NCBI GenBank assembly: GCA_036277115.1
Contig: DASUNM010000027.1
Location: forward strand, 434,001 to 498,000
Direction of reading: 5' to 3'
DNA: 64,000 nt
DNA from: Pyrinomonadaceae bacterium
Lineage (GTDB): Bacteria > Acidobacteriota > Blastocatellia > Pyrinomonadales > Pyrinomonadaceae
A model generated the notes under the pieces. It was not told the origin of the DNA, ran no database searches, and saw only the letters and a list, made by a program, of their open reading frames with translations. Below are positions 7,779 through 15,534 of this stretch, one piece after another. How positions within the stretch are numbered: the stretch's first letter is position 1; every line of letters begins with the position of its first letter. A program made the position numbers and the translations under genes.

Positions 7779-9053
7779 CTAGATCGGATCAGTACCCGGA
7801 GCGGACCGGTGCCCCCGCGCGGGCATCCCGCGTGCGGTGATGGTAGCGAGGGGATCAAGGAACCCGTCTCGAGTGATAGATCCCGTCGCTACCGCTCCGG
7901 GTACTGACAGAAGCTCCTCATAGATCTTAATCAGTGAATGAGCGTGTGATTCGGGAGAGAACTCCCGCGCACGCGCGATCGCATTGCTCTTCACCGTCCG
8001 CGCGAGTTCCAACTCGATAAGCGCTCGTTGCAGGGCTTTAGCAAACGCTGAAGGATCGCGTGCCGGAACAAGCAAGGCGTTTACTTCTGAAGTTGCAATC
8101 TCAGGAATCCCGCCGACGGCGGTGGCGACGATTGGCAGTCCGGCGGCCATCGCCTCAAGCAGAACATTAGGCGAACCTTCGCTGTGCGACGGCAACGCGA
8201 CCACCTCTGCAATCGCATAGAAGGGCGCGACATCATTGACGTGTCCGACAAAGACAACGTGCGACTCGAGGTTACGTTCAGTGACGATGCGCGAGAGATT
8301 CGCTTGCTCCGGCCCCTCACCGACGATCAGAAGTTTGAATTTCAGATCCGGCTCAGCCGTGCGGAGCAAAGCAACTGACTCAACGAGATCCGCGTGACCC
8401 TTCTCGCGCGAAAGCCGGCCAACGGCAAGCAAAACCTTTTCGTCTCCGCCGATACCAAACCTTTCACGCAATGACAGCTTTTCATCACTGGAAACTGTTC
8501 GCGGCGCTTTGACTGAGTTGTGTCTGACGCGAATTCGATCTTTCTGAACGCCCGACGCCGTAAGTTGCCTGGCAAACTCGCCACAAACGGCGATCACGAG
8601 ATCAGCCGACGGCAACGACCAGCGATTCAGCTGGTTATAAAACTGCATTTTTAAGTCGGTGCTTGTATAGCCATGGTGATAAGCGATCCACGGGTATTGC
8701 TTTCCAAGTCCGGAAAGCTTCACCAAAAAGTGCGATTTGATCATGTGAGTCTGAATGATGTCCGGCGCGCGTCGCGCAACTATGTCGCGCAACTGCTTGA
8801 TGACGGCGCGATCAAATCGAAAGCGTTCGGTAATGACGTCCACCGTGATGCCCGCGTCACGGGCCGCTTCCACGAAAGCATTCCCAGTCGAATCGGAATT
8901 TCCAGCCACTCGATCGAAGGTGACGATCGACACTTCGATCCGCGGAACCCCGTCCCGGCAAAACTCGGGTGAACGCAGCAGGCGGCAGAAGTTCAGGAGA
9001 TTCTTTGCCGGACCGGTGACGGTTGTCGCTTCAATAATGCTCAGGATTTTCAT
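7779..9053 (-). CDS. Glycosyltransferase family 4 (GT-B fold)
   Basis: From the ATG at 9053 the protein has 424 residues and begins MKILSIIEATTVTGPAKNLL, the normal GT4 N-terminus; the frame is open to 9122, which would add 23 residues without family support. The donor domain shows VLLAVGRLSREKGHADLV, KLLIVGEGPE and EGSPNVLLEAMAAGLP (E-x7-E, about residue 292). The protein is cytoplasmic or membrane-peripheral and probably adds one sugar to the exopolysaccharide repeat unit. Its last 40 or so residues, starting SVPGAVATG, are translated from repeat copy 2 (7788-7908). The unrelated glycosyltransferase at 2966-4180 ends with the same SVPGAVATG for the same reason. Confidence 0.9.
   Translation of the reverse strand: MKILSIIEATTVTGPAKNLLNFCRLLRSPEFCRDGVPRIEVSIVTFDRVAGNSDSTGNAFVEAARDAGITVDVITERFRFDRAVIKQLRDIVARRAPDIIQTHMIKSHFLVKLSGLGKQYPWIAYHHGYTSTDLKMQFYNQLNRWSLPSADLVIAVCGEFARQLTASGVQKDRIRVRHNSVKAPRTVSSDEKLSLRERFGIGGDEKVLLAVGRLSREKGHADLVESVALLRTAEPDLKFKLLIVGEGPEQANLSRIVTERNLESHVVFVGHVNDVAPFYAIAEVVALPSHSEGSPNVLLEAMAAGLPIVATAVGGIPEIATSEVNALLVPARDPSAFAKALQRALIELELARTVKSNAIARAREFSPESHAHSLIKIYEELLSVPGAVATGSITRDGFLDPLATITARGMPARGHRSAPGTDPI
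7788..7908. repeat. REP-like composite palindromic repeat, copy 2 (inside a CDS end)
   Basis: It is bounded by TCAGTACCCGGAGCGG at 7789 and its inverted partner CCGCTCCGGGTACTGAC at 7892-7908. The interior contains a GCCCCCGCGCGGGCATCC half resembling the CACCCC/GGGGAC hairpin module in inverse orientation (about 7811-7837). The whole element is in frame with the glycosyltransferase gene and encodes its C-terminal tail. Confidence 0.82.
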
Positions 9054-9186
9054 TGCAGATTCGACGGGCGGGCCGTTGCCGAGGTAGGTTAGGCGGCGCA
9101 ACAGGCGCCGGACAACATCCATATTCGCACAAAGCAGCCTCTCCCCGGAATAGAATAAATCGTCAATTCACCTTATTTCTTTTTAA

Positions 9187-10845
9187 ATGCGGCGGAAATT
9201 TGCAGTTCTCATCATGAGCGCGTGCCTCCTGGGGATCCTGACTACGCTTCACGCGCGGCTGAGGGCCCAGGATCAGACCAGGCCGCGACGCGTACAGGAG
9301 GTCCAGTCCGCGCCAGTTGCAGGCAGTTCGCCCACAGTCAAGGCCGGGCAGATTCAGTATCCAAGCTCCGAAGTCGCGTTCATTTGCGGGCCGCAACTCA
9401 AAGCCGGTAGTCCGTTGAATCCTTTTGCCTGGTTCGACAGCACCCAAAATTCGCAGGGACACGTTCAGGGTCGCGAAGCCCCGCGCATCGCCCCACGAGT
9501 TCTAACCGGAGTGGTGAGTATCAGGCCGAATTCGCGCGTCGTCTCAGGCGAAGGGACCAGGTTTTTAGTTGAAGTTGATCCCAATGGCCCGGCGCCCTTC
9601 TTCAATGGATGGCTGCGGATTCGAGACGCCGGCGTAGAGCGCGAAGTTAAAGTGGCGTCCGTGCAATCGGACACGCAACTTACACTGACCGCGCCGTGGA
9701 AATTCCAGGACGTCCGCAATGCCAACGCCGACACCTATCACCGTGATACTTATCATGCGTCCTGGAACTATGACCATTATCTGCGCGCAAGTTATTACGA
9801 TACGGCTTTGGTTGAGTACATCAATTTTTACCGTACTGGCGACGCGTCCTTCCGGGAGTATGCGCGGAAGATCGCGGATTCTCTCTGGGGTTCTCAGTAC
9901 ATGAATTTCGGTACGGTGACCGAGGGACGGAATCATTTGCCGCCGCGCTCGCAGGCATTCGCAGGCTTGATGTTGCGCGCGCTGGACGGTAAGCCCGAGT
10001 ATTGGGACTACCTACAGCGCGAAGTGCGCGCGACTTTCGACAACTGGCTCAAGCTGCGCCGAAACAATCCGACACTCTATTACGACATTCGCGAGGATGG
10101 TTACGCGCAGTTGTATGCGGTGATGCTCGCGCGCGTACTCCCGGATCGTTACCCGTTACACGCGAATGGGACTTTGAAATCTGCTACCGGAGTGGCGACC
10201 GACGGGGCGCGTAAGCGCGCGGCGTTGCTCGCTGATGCCGAAGATATTGCCGTCAACTTCTTCGGGCGTTTGCAAAGATCTGACGGATCGTGGCGCTGGG
10301 ATACCACGAGCGAACAAGTCGTTAACAGCGAGCAGCCCTTTATGGTTGGCCTTTATCTGGAAAGTGCCATTCTGCTTCATCAATTGACCAGGAATTCGAA
10401 TGTGAAAGCAGATTTGCGCGAGCAGATCACGCGGGCGTGCCGGCATCTGTATCGAGACACTTATCGCGGCAGCGAGGTCGTCAAAGATATGCCCCAGCAT
10501 CGCTGGCGTGGCGTTTGGTATTACTGGGGCGGCGGCACGGTCGCGAATCCGCGAGCTTACGAGCGCGGCTTTGGCGACCGCGTCACTAACGGCGATGCCA
10601 ACGTCATTCGCGGCGTGCGACACTTGAACTCAACCATTCATCATGCGTTTGGATACGCCTATGTCCTTACCGGCGATCGCGAATTTCTGAAAATGGGCGA
10701 CGAGATTTTCGGTGCATCTTTTGGCGATGCCACCGACGCGCTCCGCAATCTGGCGACCGTCGGCGGCAAAGAATACGACATGACTTTTCGTTCGTCGGGG
10801 CGGTACCTCGCCTGGCGGTTGTCTGTGTCAGAAGCGCGACCGTAA
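9187..10845 (+). CDS. Secreted protein of unknown function, possibly an (alpha/alpha) toroid fold
   Basis: A 552-residue protein with an N-terminal signal sequence (MRRKFAVLIMSACLLGILTT, cleavage near residue 27). Residues 30-190 look beta-rich. From about residue 195 onward the protein is helical, with repeated aromatic and Arg-rich helices (NYDHYLRASYYDTALVEY, ARKIADSLWGS, SQAFAGLMLRAL, DGYAQLYAVMLARV), the pattern of alpha/alpha-barrel glycosidases and polysaccharide lyases. I cannot assign a family or point to catalytic residues. Its position just upstream of the exosortase gene, on the same strand, and its secretion signal suggest trimming or modifying the exported polysaccharide. A 253-bp gap separates it from the exosortase gene. 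Confidence 0.7.
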   Translation: MRRKFAVLIMSACLLGILTTLHARLRAQDQTRPRRVQEVQSAPVAGSSPTVKAGQIQYPSSEVAFICGPQLKAGSPLNPFAWFDSTQNSQGHVQGREAPRIAPRVLTGVVSIRPNSRVVSGEGTRFLVEVDPNGPAPFFNGWLRIRDAGVEREVKVASVQSDTQLTLTAPWKFQDVRNANADTYHRDTYHASWNYDHYLRASYYDTALVEYINFYRTGDASFREYARKIADSLWGSQYMNFGTVTEGRNHLPPRSQAFAGLMLRALDGKPEYWDYLQREVRATFDNWLKLRRNNPTLYYDIREDGYAQLYAVMLARVLPDRYPLHANGTLKSATGVATDGARKRAALLADAEDIAVNFFGRLQRSDGSWRWDTTSEQVVNSEQPFMVGLYLESAILLHQLTRNSNVKADLREQITRACRHLYRDTYRGSEVVKDMPQHRWRGVWYYWGGGTVANPRAYERGFGDRVTNGDANVIRGVRHLNSTIHHAFGYAYVLTGDREFLKMGDEIFGASFGDATDALRNLATVGGKEYDMTFRSSGRYLAWRLSVSEARP

Positions 10846-11098
10846 GGAAGGGCAACTTTTCCAGCGCAATTTCGCAAAATAGGACACGTAGCCCTCCCTA
10901 ACGGATGGGGCTCCTGACACTCTTCTCAGGAAGCGGCGGCGGATTCATTCTTTCTTCTCTCTGGCGGGCCCGGACATTGTGGCCGCAAGGAACTTGGGTT
11001 TCCTTTCAAACTTACGGCCTTTATTTCCCGGCCCGCACCACAGAAAGAGCTTGGCTGATTGAGATTGCCCCTCGAACAGCAAAGCACCAACAAACCGC

Positions 11099-12103
11099 AT
11101 GAGTGTCGCCATTCAAGAAAAATTCTACAAACCTGTCGCAATCGCAGCCGCGCTGGCGTTTGTCTACTTCGCGGTGTTGATGAAGTTAAGCCGTGACTGG
11201 TGGGCGGACGAGAACTATTCGCACGGCCTGCTGGTGCCGTTCATCATCGGCTTCATCGTCTGGCAAGAACGAAAGCGATTCACCGAACAGCATCGCACCA
11301 GCGCGCTTTGGATCGGCGTTGTTTGTGTCAGCTTCGCTTTGCTCGCCCTGTGGGCCGGAACCGCGGGCGCCGAGTTGTTTGTGCAGCGCGCGTCGCTGTT
11401 GCTGATGCTGGCGGGCATCGTGATCTACTTCTTCGGCGTTCGCATCATCCAGGTGGTCGCCGTGCCGATGTTGCTATTGGCGTTGGCGATTCCCATCCCG
11501 CAGATCATCTTCAACAAGATTGCTTTTCCGCTCCAGCTCTTCGCGTCGAAGTGCGCAGTGGCGGCAATGTCGTTCTTCGAGATTCCGGTGCTGCGGCAGG
11601 GCAACGTAATTGAGCTAATGCCGCTCGGCGCGACTGAGCCGAAGCGACTCGCAGTGGTGGAAGCTTGCAGCGGCATCCGGTCGCTGATGACGCTCGTCAC
11701 TCTGGCAGTCGTTTATGCGTATTTCACGCGGCCGAATCGGTCCGCAGGCGACCCGCCTGCTGCAGGCCAGCGGCCTGCGTACCGGACGTTCGGGTTCTGG
11801 CGCTCAGTGATTCTGATTGTTTCGGCCGTCCCGATCGCTATTCTGACCAACGCTGGGCGAGTCAGTGGCACCGGTGTTTTGGCCCATTATTACGGCACAA
11901 AAGTGGCAGACGGGTTCTTTCATTCGTTCTCAGGCTGGGTGATTTATCTGGTCGCGGCGGCGTTGCTGTTCGCGATGGGTTGGACGCTCGACCGCACCGC
12001 GCCCCTCTTTGAAAGGTTTAAAGGCGGGCCCGCCCGGTCTGGCAATAGCCCCACGCCAAACGAATCTACGGGCGCGACCACCCTCCGCGAGGCGCAAAGC
12101 TAA
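11099..12103 (+). CDS. Exosortase (EpsH/Xrt family transpeptidase)
   Basis: A 334-residue polytopic membrane protein with about eight hydrophobic segments. All three invariant exosortase residues are present: Cys190 in EACSGIRS, Arg254 in NAGRVSG and His275 in FFHSFSGW. The N-terminal WWADENYSHGLLVPFI region is also typical. Exosortases process PEP-CTERM proteins; a candidate substrate is encoded at 4902-5501. The cytoplasmic or periplasmic loop after the catalytic Cys helix contains a 16-residue in-frame insertion (about residues 214-230) encoded by a palindromic repeat. The EpsI-like gene follows after 2 nt. The family member (XrtA versus another subtype) cannot be fixed by eye, though the associated TPR lipoprotein, ATPase and kinase point to the XrtA-type locus. 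Confidence 0.93.
   Translation: MSVAIQEKFYKPVAIAAALAFVYFAVLMKLSRDWWADENYSHGLLVPFIIGFIVWQERKRFTEQHRTSALWIGVVCVSFALLALWAGTAGAELFVQRASLLLMLAGIVIYFFGVRIIQVVAVPMLLLALAIPIPQIIFNKIAFPLQLFASKCAVAAMSFFEIPVLRQGNVIELMPLGATEPKRLAVVEACSGIRSLMTLVTLAVVYAYFTRPNRSAGDPPAAGQRPAYRTFGFWRSVILIVSAVPIAILTNAGRVSGTGVLAHYYGTKVADGFFHSFSGWVIYLVAAALLFAMGWTLDRTAPLFERFKGGPARSGNSPTPNESTGATTLREAQS
11739..11787. repeat. Palindromic repeat inserted in frame in the exosortase gene
   Basis: The sequence runs from GGTCCGCAGGCG to GCCTGCGTACCGGAC, with nested inverted copies of GCAGGC/GCCTGC. It encodes a Pro/Ala/Arg-rich stretch (about residues 214-230) between predicted membrane helices and keeps the reading frame. Confidence 0.65.
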
Positions 12104-12105
12104 TC

Positions 12106-12756
12106 ATGTCGAAATCGAATTCAAAACGGTTCTGGATTCTGCTCGTCGTACTGCTGATTGGCGGCGGAGTCATCAACGTGTGGGAGCGTGCCGGCGAAGC
12201 GAAGATTTCACGCAAGTCGCTGCAAGAATTTCCTTCTCAGTTCGGATCATGGCGACAAAGCGGCGCCGACATCCGGTTCGATGCCGAGACGGAAAAGGTG
12301 CTTCGCGCGGACGAATATCTCTCGCGCAACTATGAATCCGATGGCCACGTCGTGTCGTTCTATGCCGGCTACTACGCATCGCAACGAACGGGCGCAACGT
12401 ATCACAGCCCGCTCAATTGCCTGCCTGGGTCGGGGTGGGTGATGAGCGATGGCGGGCGAATCATGATTACTCCGTCGGGTAGCCGTCCGCCATTCGAAGC
12501 CAATCGTTACGTGATTCAGAACGGCAACAACCGAGCGTTGATGCTGTATTGGTACGAAGGGCGCGGCCGGCCGCTCGCCAGCGAGTACTGGGGCAAGATC
12601 TACACTGTGATCGACAGCGTCCGCCGCCGGCGTTCGGATGGGGCGATGGTGCGCATCATGGTGCCGATCGCCGGCTCGGAAGAAGAAGCCGAGAAGGCCG
12701 CAGTTGAAGTTGCTTCGCAAGCAGCTCCGGAACTGCCGGCATTTATTCCTGACTAA
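12106..12756 (+). CDS. epsI: EpsI-family exosortase-associated protein
   Basis: A 216-residue protein with an N-terminal membrane anchor (FWILLVVLLIGGGVINVW, about residues 9-26) and a periplasmic domain. It has the EpsI pattern: FPSQFGSW near residue 42, YESDGHVVSFYAGYYASQR near 75-93, and YHSPLNCLPGSGW at about 99-111, the conserved region with the Cys. EpsI proteins are found beside, or fused to, exosortases, and their precise biochemical role is not established. It starts 2 nt after the exosortase stop, so it is almost certainly translated from the same message. Confidence 0.9.
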   Translation: MSKSNSKRFWILLVVLLIGGGVINVWERAGEAKISRKSLQEFPSQFGSWRQSGADIRFDAETEKVLRADEYLSRNYESDGHVVSFYAGYYASQRTGATYHSPLNCLPGSGWVMSDGGRIMITPSGSRPPFEANRYVIQNGNNRALMLYWYEGRGRPLASEYWGKIYTVIDSVRRRRSDGAMVRIMVPIAGSEEEAEKAAVEVASQAAPELPAFIPD

Positions 12757-12790
12757 CGGCTCTGCGCCGCGGCTCGACCGTGGGCATATG

Positions 12791-12830
12791 GGACGTATGG
12801 GTCCCATGGGTCGCATGGACCCATACGTCC
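12791..12830. repeat. Perfect 14-bp palindrome with 12-nt spacer
   Basis: GGACGTATGGGTCC (12791-12804) is followed by its exact inverted copy GGACCCATACGTCC (12817-12830), with a tandem-like ATGGG filling between. It lies 35 nt after the epsI stop and could act as a transcript hairpin, but it lacks a U-tract. Confidence 0.75.
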
Positions 12831-13008
12831 TATTCGCTTCCTGCCGCTAACTTTTCCTGAAACTCACTTCCGATTATCCCTTTCTTACCTGTGACTCCGC
12901 CGCTGCGCGTGAGTGACGTTTTTTGACAGCCATCAATCAGTAACTCAAACGGCCTTCGCGCGACATTGCCCGTTGCCGCAAAGACAACCGTTGAGTGAAT
13001 TGCCCGAG

Positions 13009-13024
13009 TCCCGACCTGTCGGGA
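13009..13024 (+). promoter_or_regulatory. Small hairpin just upstream of the TPR lipoprotein start
   Basis: TCCCGAC-CT-GTCGGGA forms a 7-bp stem, followed by CACGGAGA (possible ribosome-binding site) and the ATG at 13040. It may stabilise the message end or modulate initiation. Confidence 0.35.
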
Positions 13025-13039
13025 TTCACGGAGACCGCA

Positions 13040-15436
13040 ATGAAAAATCGAGAGTGCCGCCGCAAGTCTTACGTCCTTCCTCTGTTTCTTTCCCTGCTCG
13101 CCGCCATCTTTGTTCTTGGCGCGTGCACCACGCCGGAAAAAGCCAAAGCCAACCACGTCGCCCGTGGCCAGGCGCTTCTGAAAGAGAAGAAGTTTCAGGA
13201 AGCCGTGCTGGAGTTTCGCAGCGCCCTGCAAATCGACGACAAACTCGCCGAAGCGCATTGGGGACTGGCGAACGCCTACGAAGGTTTGCAGCGTTACCAG
13301 GAAGCCTTCGAAGAGATGCGCGCGACGGCGTCACTCGATCCGAACCACCTCGACTCGCGCGTGAAGCTGGGTAACTACTACCTGGTCGGCGCAAAGCATT
13401 CATCCGCAGCGCTCGGCGAAGCTGAGCGGCTCGCGAAAGAAGTGCTCGAGAAAGATCCCAATCACATCGAAGGTCACATCCTGATGGGTGGCGTCCTGTT
13501 TGCGCAGGACAAGAAGCAGGAAGCGTTCGCGGAGCTGAATCGCGCGATCGAATTGAATCCGCAGCGTGTCGAATCGTACCTGAGTCTCGCTCGCTTTTAT
13601 GTGTTGACGCGCGACATCGCGACCGCCGAGGCGACTTATCAGCGCGCGATTTCCGTCAGTGGCGGATCGGCGATGGCGCATTACGAATACGGAAAGTTTC
13701 TGGTCGGCGCACAACGACTCGATGAAGCCGAAGCCGCGTTTCAAAAAGCGGTCCAGGTCGAACCGAGCAATCGCGATGCGCGCTTCATCATTGCCAGCTT
13801 CTACCTGGTCAACAAGCGGCTCGACAAAGCTGAAGAGTCCTACAAAGCACTGGCCGAAATGGACAAAGACAAGCCTGAGGGCCGTTCGATCCTCGGCGAC
13901 TTCTACTCGTCAGTCGGTCGTTTGGACGAAGCGATTGCGATTTACCGAGAAGTGCTGACGAAATCGCCGGACTACACGCAGGCGCATTACCGTTTGGCCG
14001 AGATCATGTTGAACCGCCGCGATGTCGCGGGCGCCAAAAACGAAGTCGACTCGGTTCTGAAGAATGACGCGACGGATCGCCAGGCATTGATTCTGCGCGC
14101 GCGCATCCAGATGCAGGCGGGCCAGGCGAACGATCTGAAAGTAGCGATCGAAGACCTGCGCGAAGTGCTGAGGCAGGAGCCCAACTCTCGTGCCGGGCTG
14201 TTCTTCATGGCGGAAGCCAACTTCCGTCTGGGCCAGATGGATCAGGCGCGGGTGTTCGCCGGCGACCTCGAGCGAAACTATCCCGACTACCTGCCTGCCA
14301 AGCTGATGCAGATTCAAATTAATCTCGCGAGCGGCGATGCCAAGTCAGCGCTGAAACTCGCGGAGCAGTTGCAGGAGCGTCTGGCGAAAGCCGCGCCCGA
14401 TCGCGATACGTCGCCGCAGATGCTCGTCGAGTTAAGAGTCAAAGCGCTGATCGCGCATGGCTCGGCCGCGTTACAGCTGCGAGATATCAAAACTGCTCGC
14501 CAGGATTTCACCGCCGCGCGCGATGCCGCCCCGAACAGCCCTGACAGTCACGTAAACCTCGCGGCCGTCGCACTTGCCGAGAGCAAGGTGGACGAAGCCA
14601 TCGGCTTCTACAACAGCGCGCTCGCGATTGACGGCGCCCACTTCAATTCGCTGCGTGGGCTGATGAACGTCTACACCGCGCAGAGAAAACCCGACCAGGC
14701 ACACGCGCGCATCGATCAAGCCATCGCCTCGCAACCCAGTAATGCTTCGCTGCACTTCCTGAAGGGCCAGGTCTACGGCTACGAGATGAACGCGCAGGGC
14801 GCAGAAGCTTCGTTCCGCCGCGCCCTGGAGATCGACGGGAACTATCTGGCTGCCTACTCGGCTCTCGGCGCACTGTTCGTGAACACGAACCAGCAGCAAC
14901 GCGCGATCGACGAGTATCGAAAGATTGTCGAGCGCCGTCCTGACAGCGCGGCGATTTACACGCTGATCGGCATGCTCGAAATGAACCTGCAGAACATTGA
15001 CGCGGCGATCGACAACTACCGCAAGGCGCTGGCGATCGATCAGAACGCGATCTTCGCCGCGAACAATTTGGCGTGGCTCTACGCGCAGCATGGCAAAGGC
15101 AACCTGGACGAAGCGGTGCGGCTGGCGCAAACCGCCGTGCAGGCGAACCCGGAAGTACCGAGCTTCGTCGATACGCTGGGCTGGGTTTACTACAAGAAAG
15201 GCCTGTACGCCGCTGCCGCCGAACAACTGAAGAAGGCCGCGACCGTCGATGAGAACGCCGCGCGCCGCAACAACGTCTCGCCTTCGCCCACTTATCGCTA
15301 TCATCTCGGCGTCGCGCTGGCGGCAAACGGTGACAAGGCCGGTGCGCGTCGCGAAATCGAAAGCGCGCTGCGCCTGGCTGAGAAGTCGCATTTCCCCGAA
15401 GCCGACGAAGCTAAGAAAGCTTTGGGAACGCTGTAA
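13040..15436 (+). CDS. prsT: PEP-CTERM/exosortase-system TPR-repeat lipoprotein
   Basis: From the ATG at 13040 (preceded by CACGGAGA) the protein has 798 residues. It starts with a lipoprotein signal: MKNRECRRKS, a hydrophobic core, then the lipobox LGAC with Cys29 as the lipidated residue. Behind it are roughly 20 tetratricopeptide repeats of 34 residues (A-x-x-x-G/A-x-x-L/F... patterns such as AHWGLANAYEGLQRYQEAFE). This is the large TPR lipoprotein (PrsT type) typical of exosortase loci, where it probably scaffolds polysaccharide assembly or export at the outer membrane. It is followed by the chain-length gene after a palindromic 95-bp gap. The frame stays open to 12995, but the signal peptide sets the start. 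Confidence 0.9.
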   Translation: MKNRECRRKSYVLPLFLSLLAAIFVLGACTTPEKAKANHVARGQALLKEKKFQEAVLEFRSALQIDDKLAEAHWGLANAYEGLQRYQEAFEEMRATASLDPNHLDSRVKLGNYYLVGAKHSSAALGEAERLAKEVLEKDPNHIEGHILMGGVLFAQDKKQEAFAELNRAIELNPQRVESYLSLARFYVLTRDIATAEATYQRAISVSGGSAMAHYEYGKFLVGAQRLDEAEAAFQKAVQVEPSNRDARFIIASFYLVNKRLDKAEESYKALAEMDKDKPEGRSILGDFYSSVGRLDEAIAIYREVLTKSPDYTQAHYRLAEIMLNRRDVAGAKNEVDSVLKNDATDRQALILRARIQMQAGQANDLKVAIEDLREVLRQEPNSRAGLFFMAEANFRLGQMDQARVFAGDLERNYPDYLPAKLMQIQINLASGDAKSALKLAEQLQERLAKAAPDRDTSPQMLVELRVKALIAHGSAALQLRDIKTARQDFTAARDAAPNSPDSHVNLAAVALAESKVDEAIGFYNSALAIDGAHFNSLRGLMNVYTAQRKPDQAHARIDQAIASQPSNASLHFLKGQVYGYEMNAQGAEASFRRALEIDGNYLAAYSALGALFVNTNQQQRAIDEYRKIVERRPDSAAIYTLIGMLEMNLQNIDAAIDNYRKALAIDQNAIFAANNLAWLYAQHGKGNLDEAVRLAQTAVQANPEVPSFVDTLGWVYYKKGLYAAAAEQLKKAATVDENAARRNNVSPSPTYRYHLGVALAANGDKAGARREIESALRLAEKSHFPEADEAKKALGTL

Positions 15437-15456
15437 TTGATCAGTCCTATTCGTCG

Positions 15457-15522
15457 CTTAGGTCCCGTTCGTCCCATTTGTCCTTTGTGACCTAGGGACC
15501 CAAGGGACAAAAGGGACCTAAG
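15457..15522. repeat. Inverted repeat overlapping the ribosome-binding region of the chain-length gene
   Basis: CTTAGGTCCC at 15457-15466 pairs perfectly with GGGACCTAAG at 15513-15522. The loop contains further imperfect inverted words (GTCCCATTTGTCC / GGGACAAAAGGGAC). The right arm runs directly into AGAGGAG, the likely ribosome-binding site for the ATG at 15535. Confidence 0.75.
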
Positions 15523-15534
15523 AGGAGTCAAGTG

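Noticed and set aside
10846..11098. Riboswitch (for example cyclic di-GMP) before the exosortase gene
   Set aside because: I saw no conserved riboswitch core there or in the gap before the TPR lipoprotein gene.
10905..11102. 65-residue open frame ending in an ATGA overlap with the exosortase start
   Set aside because: The overlap is attractive, but the sequence has no family signal, no ribosome-binding site and a Trp/Arg-rich composition like noncoding DNA. It is kept as a weak possibility only.
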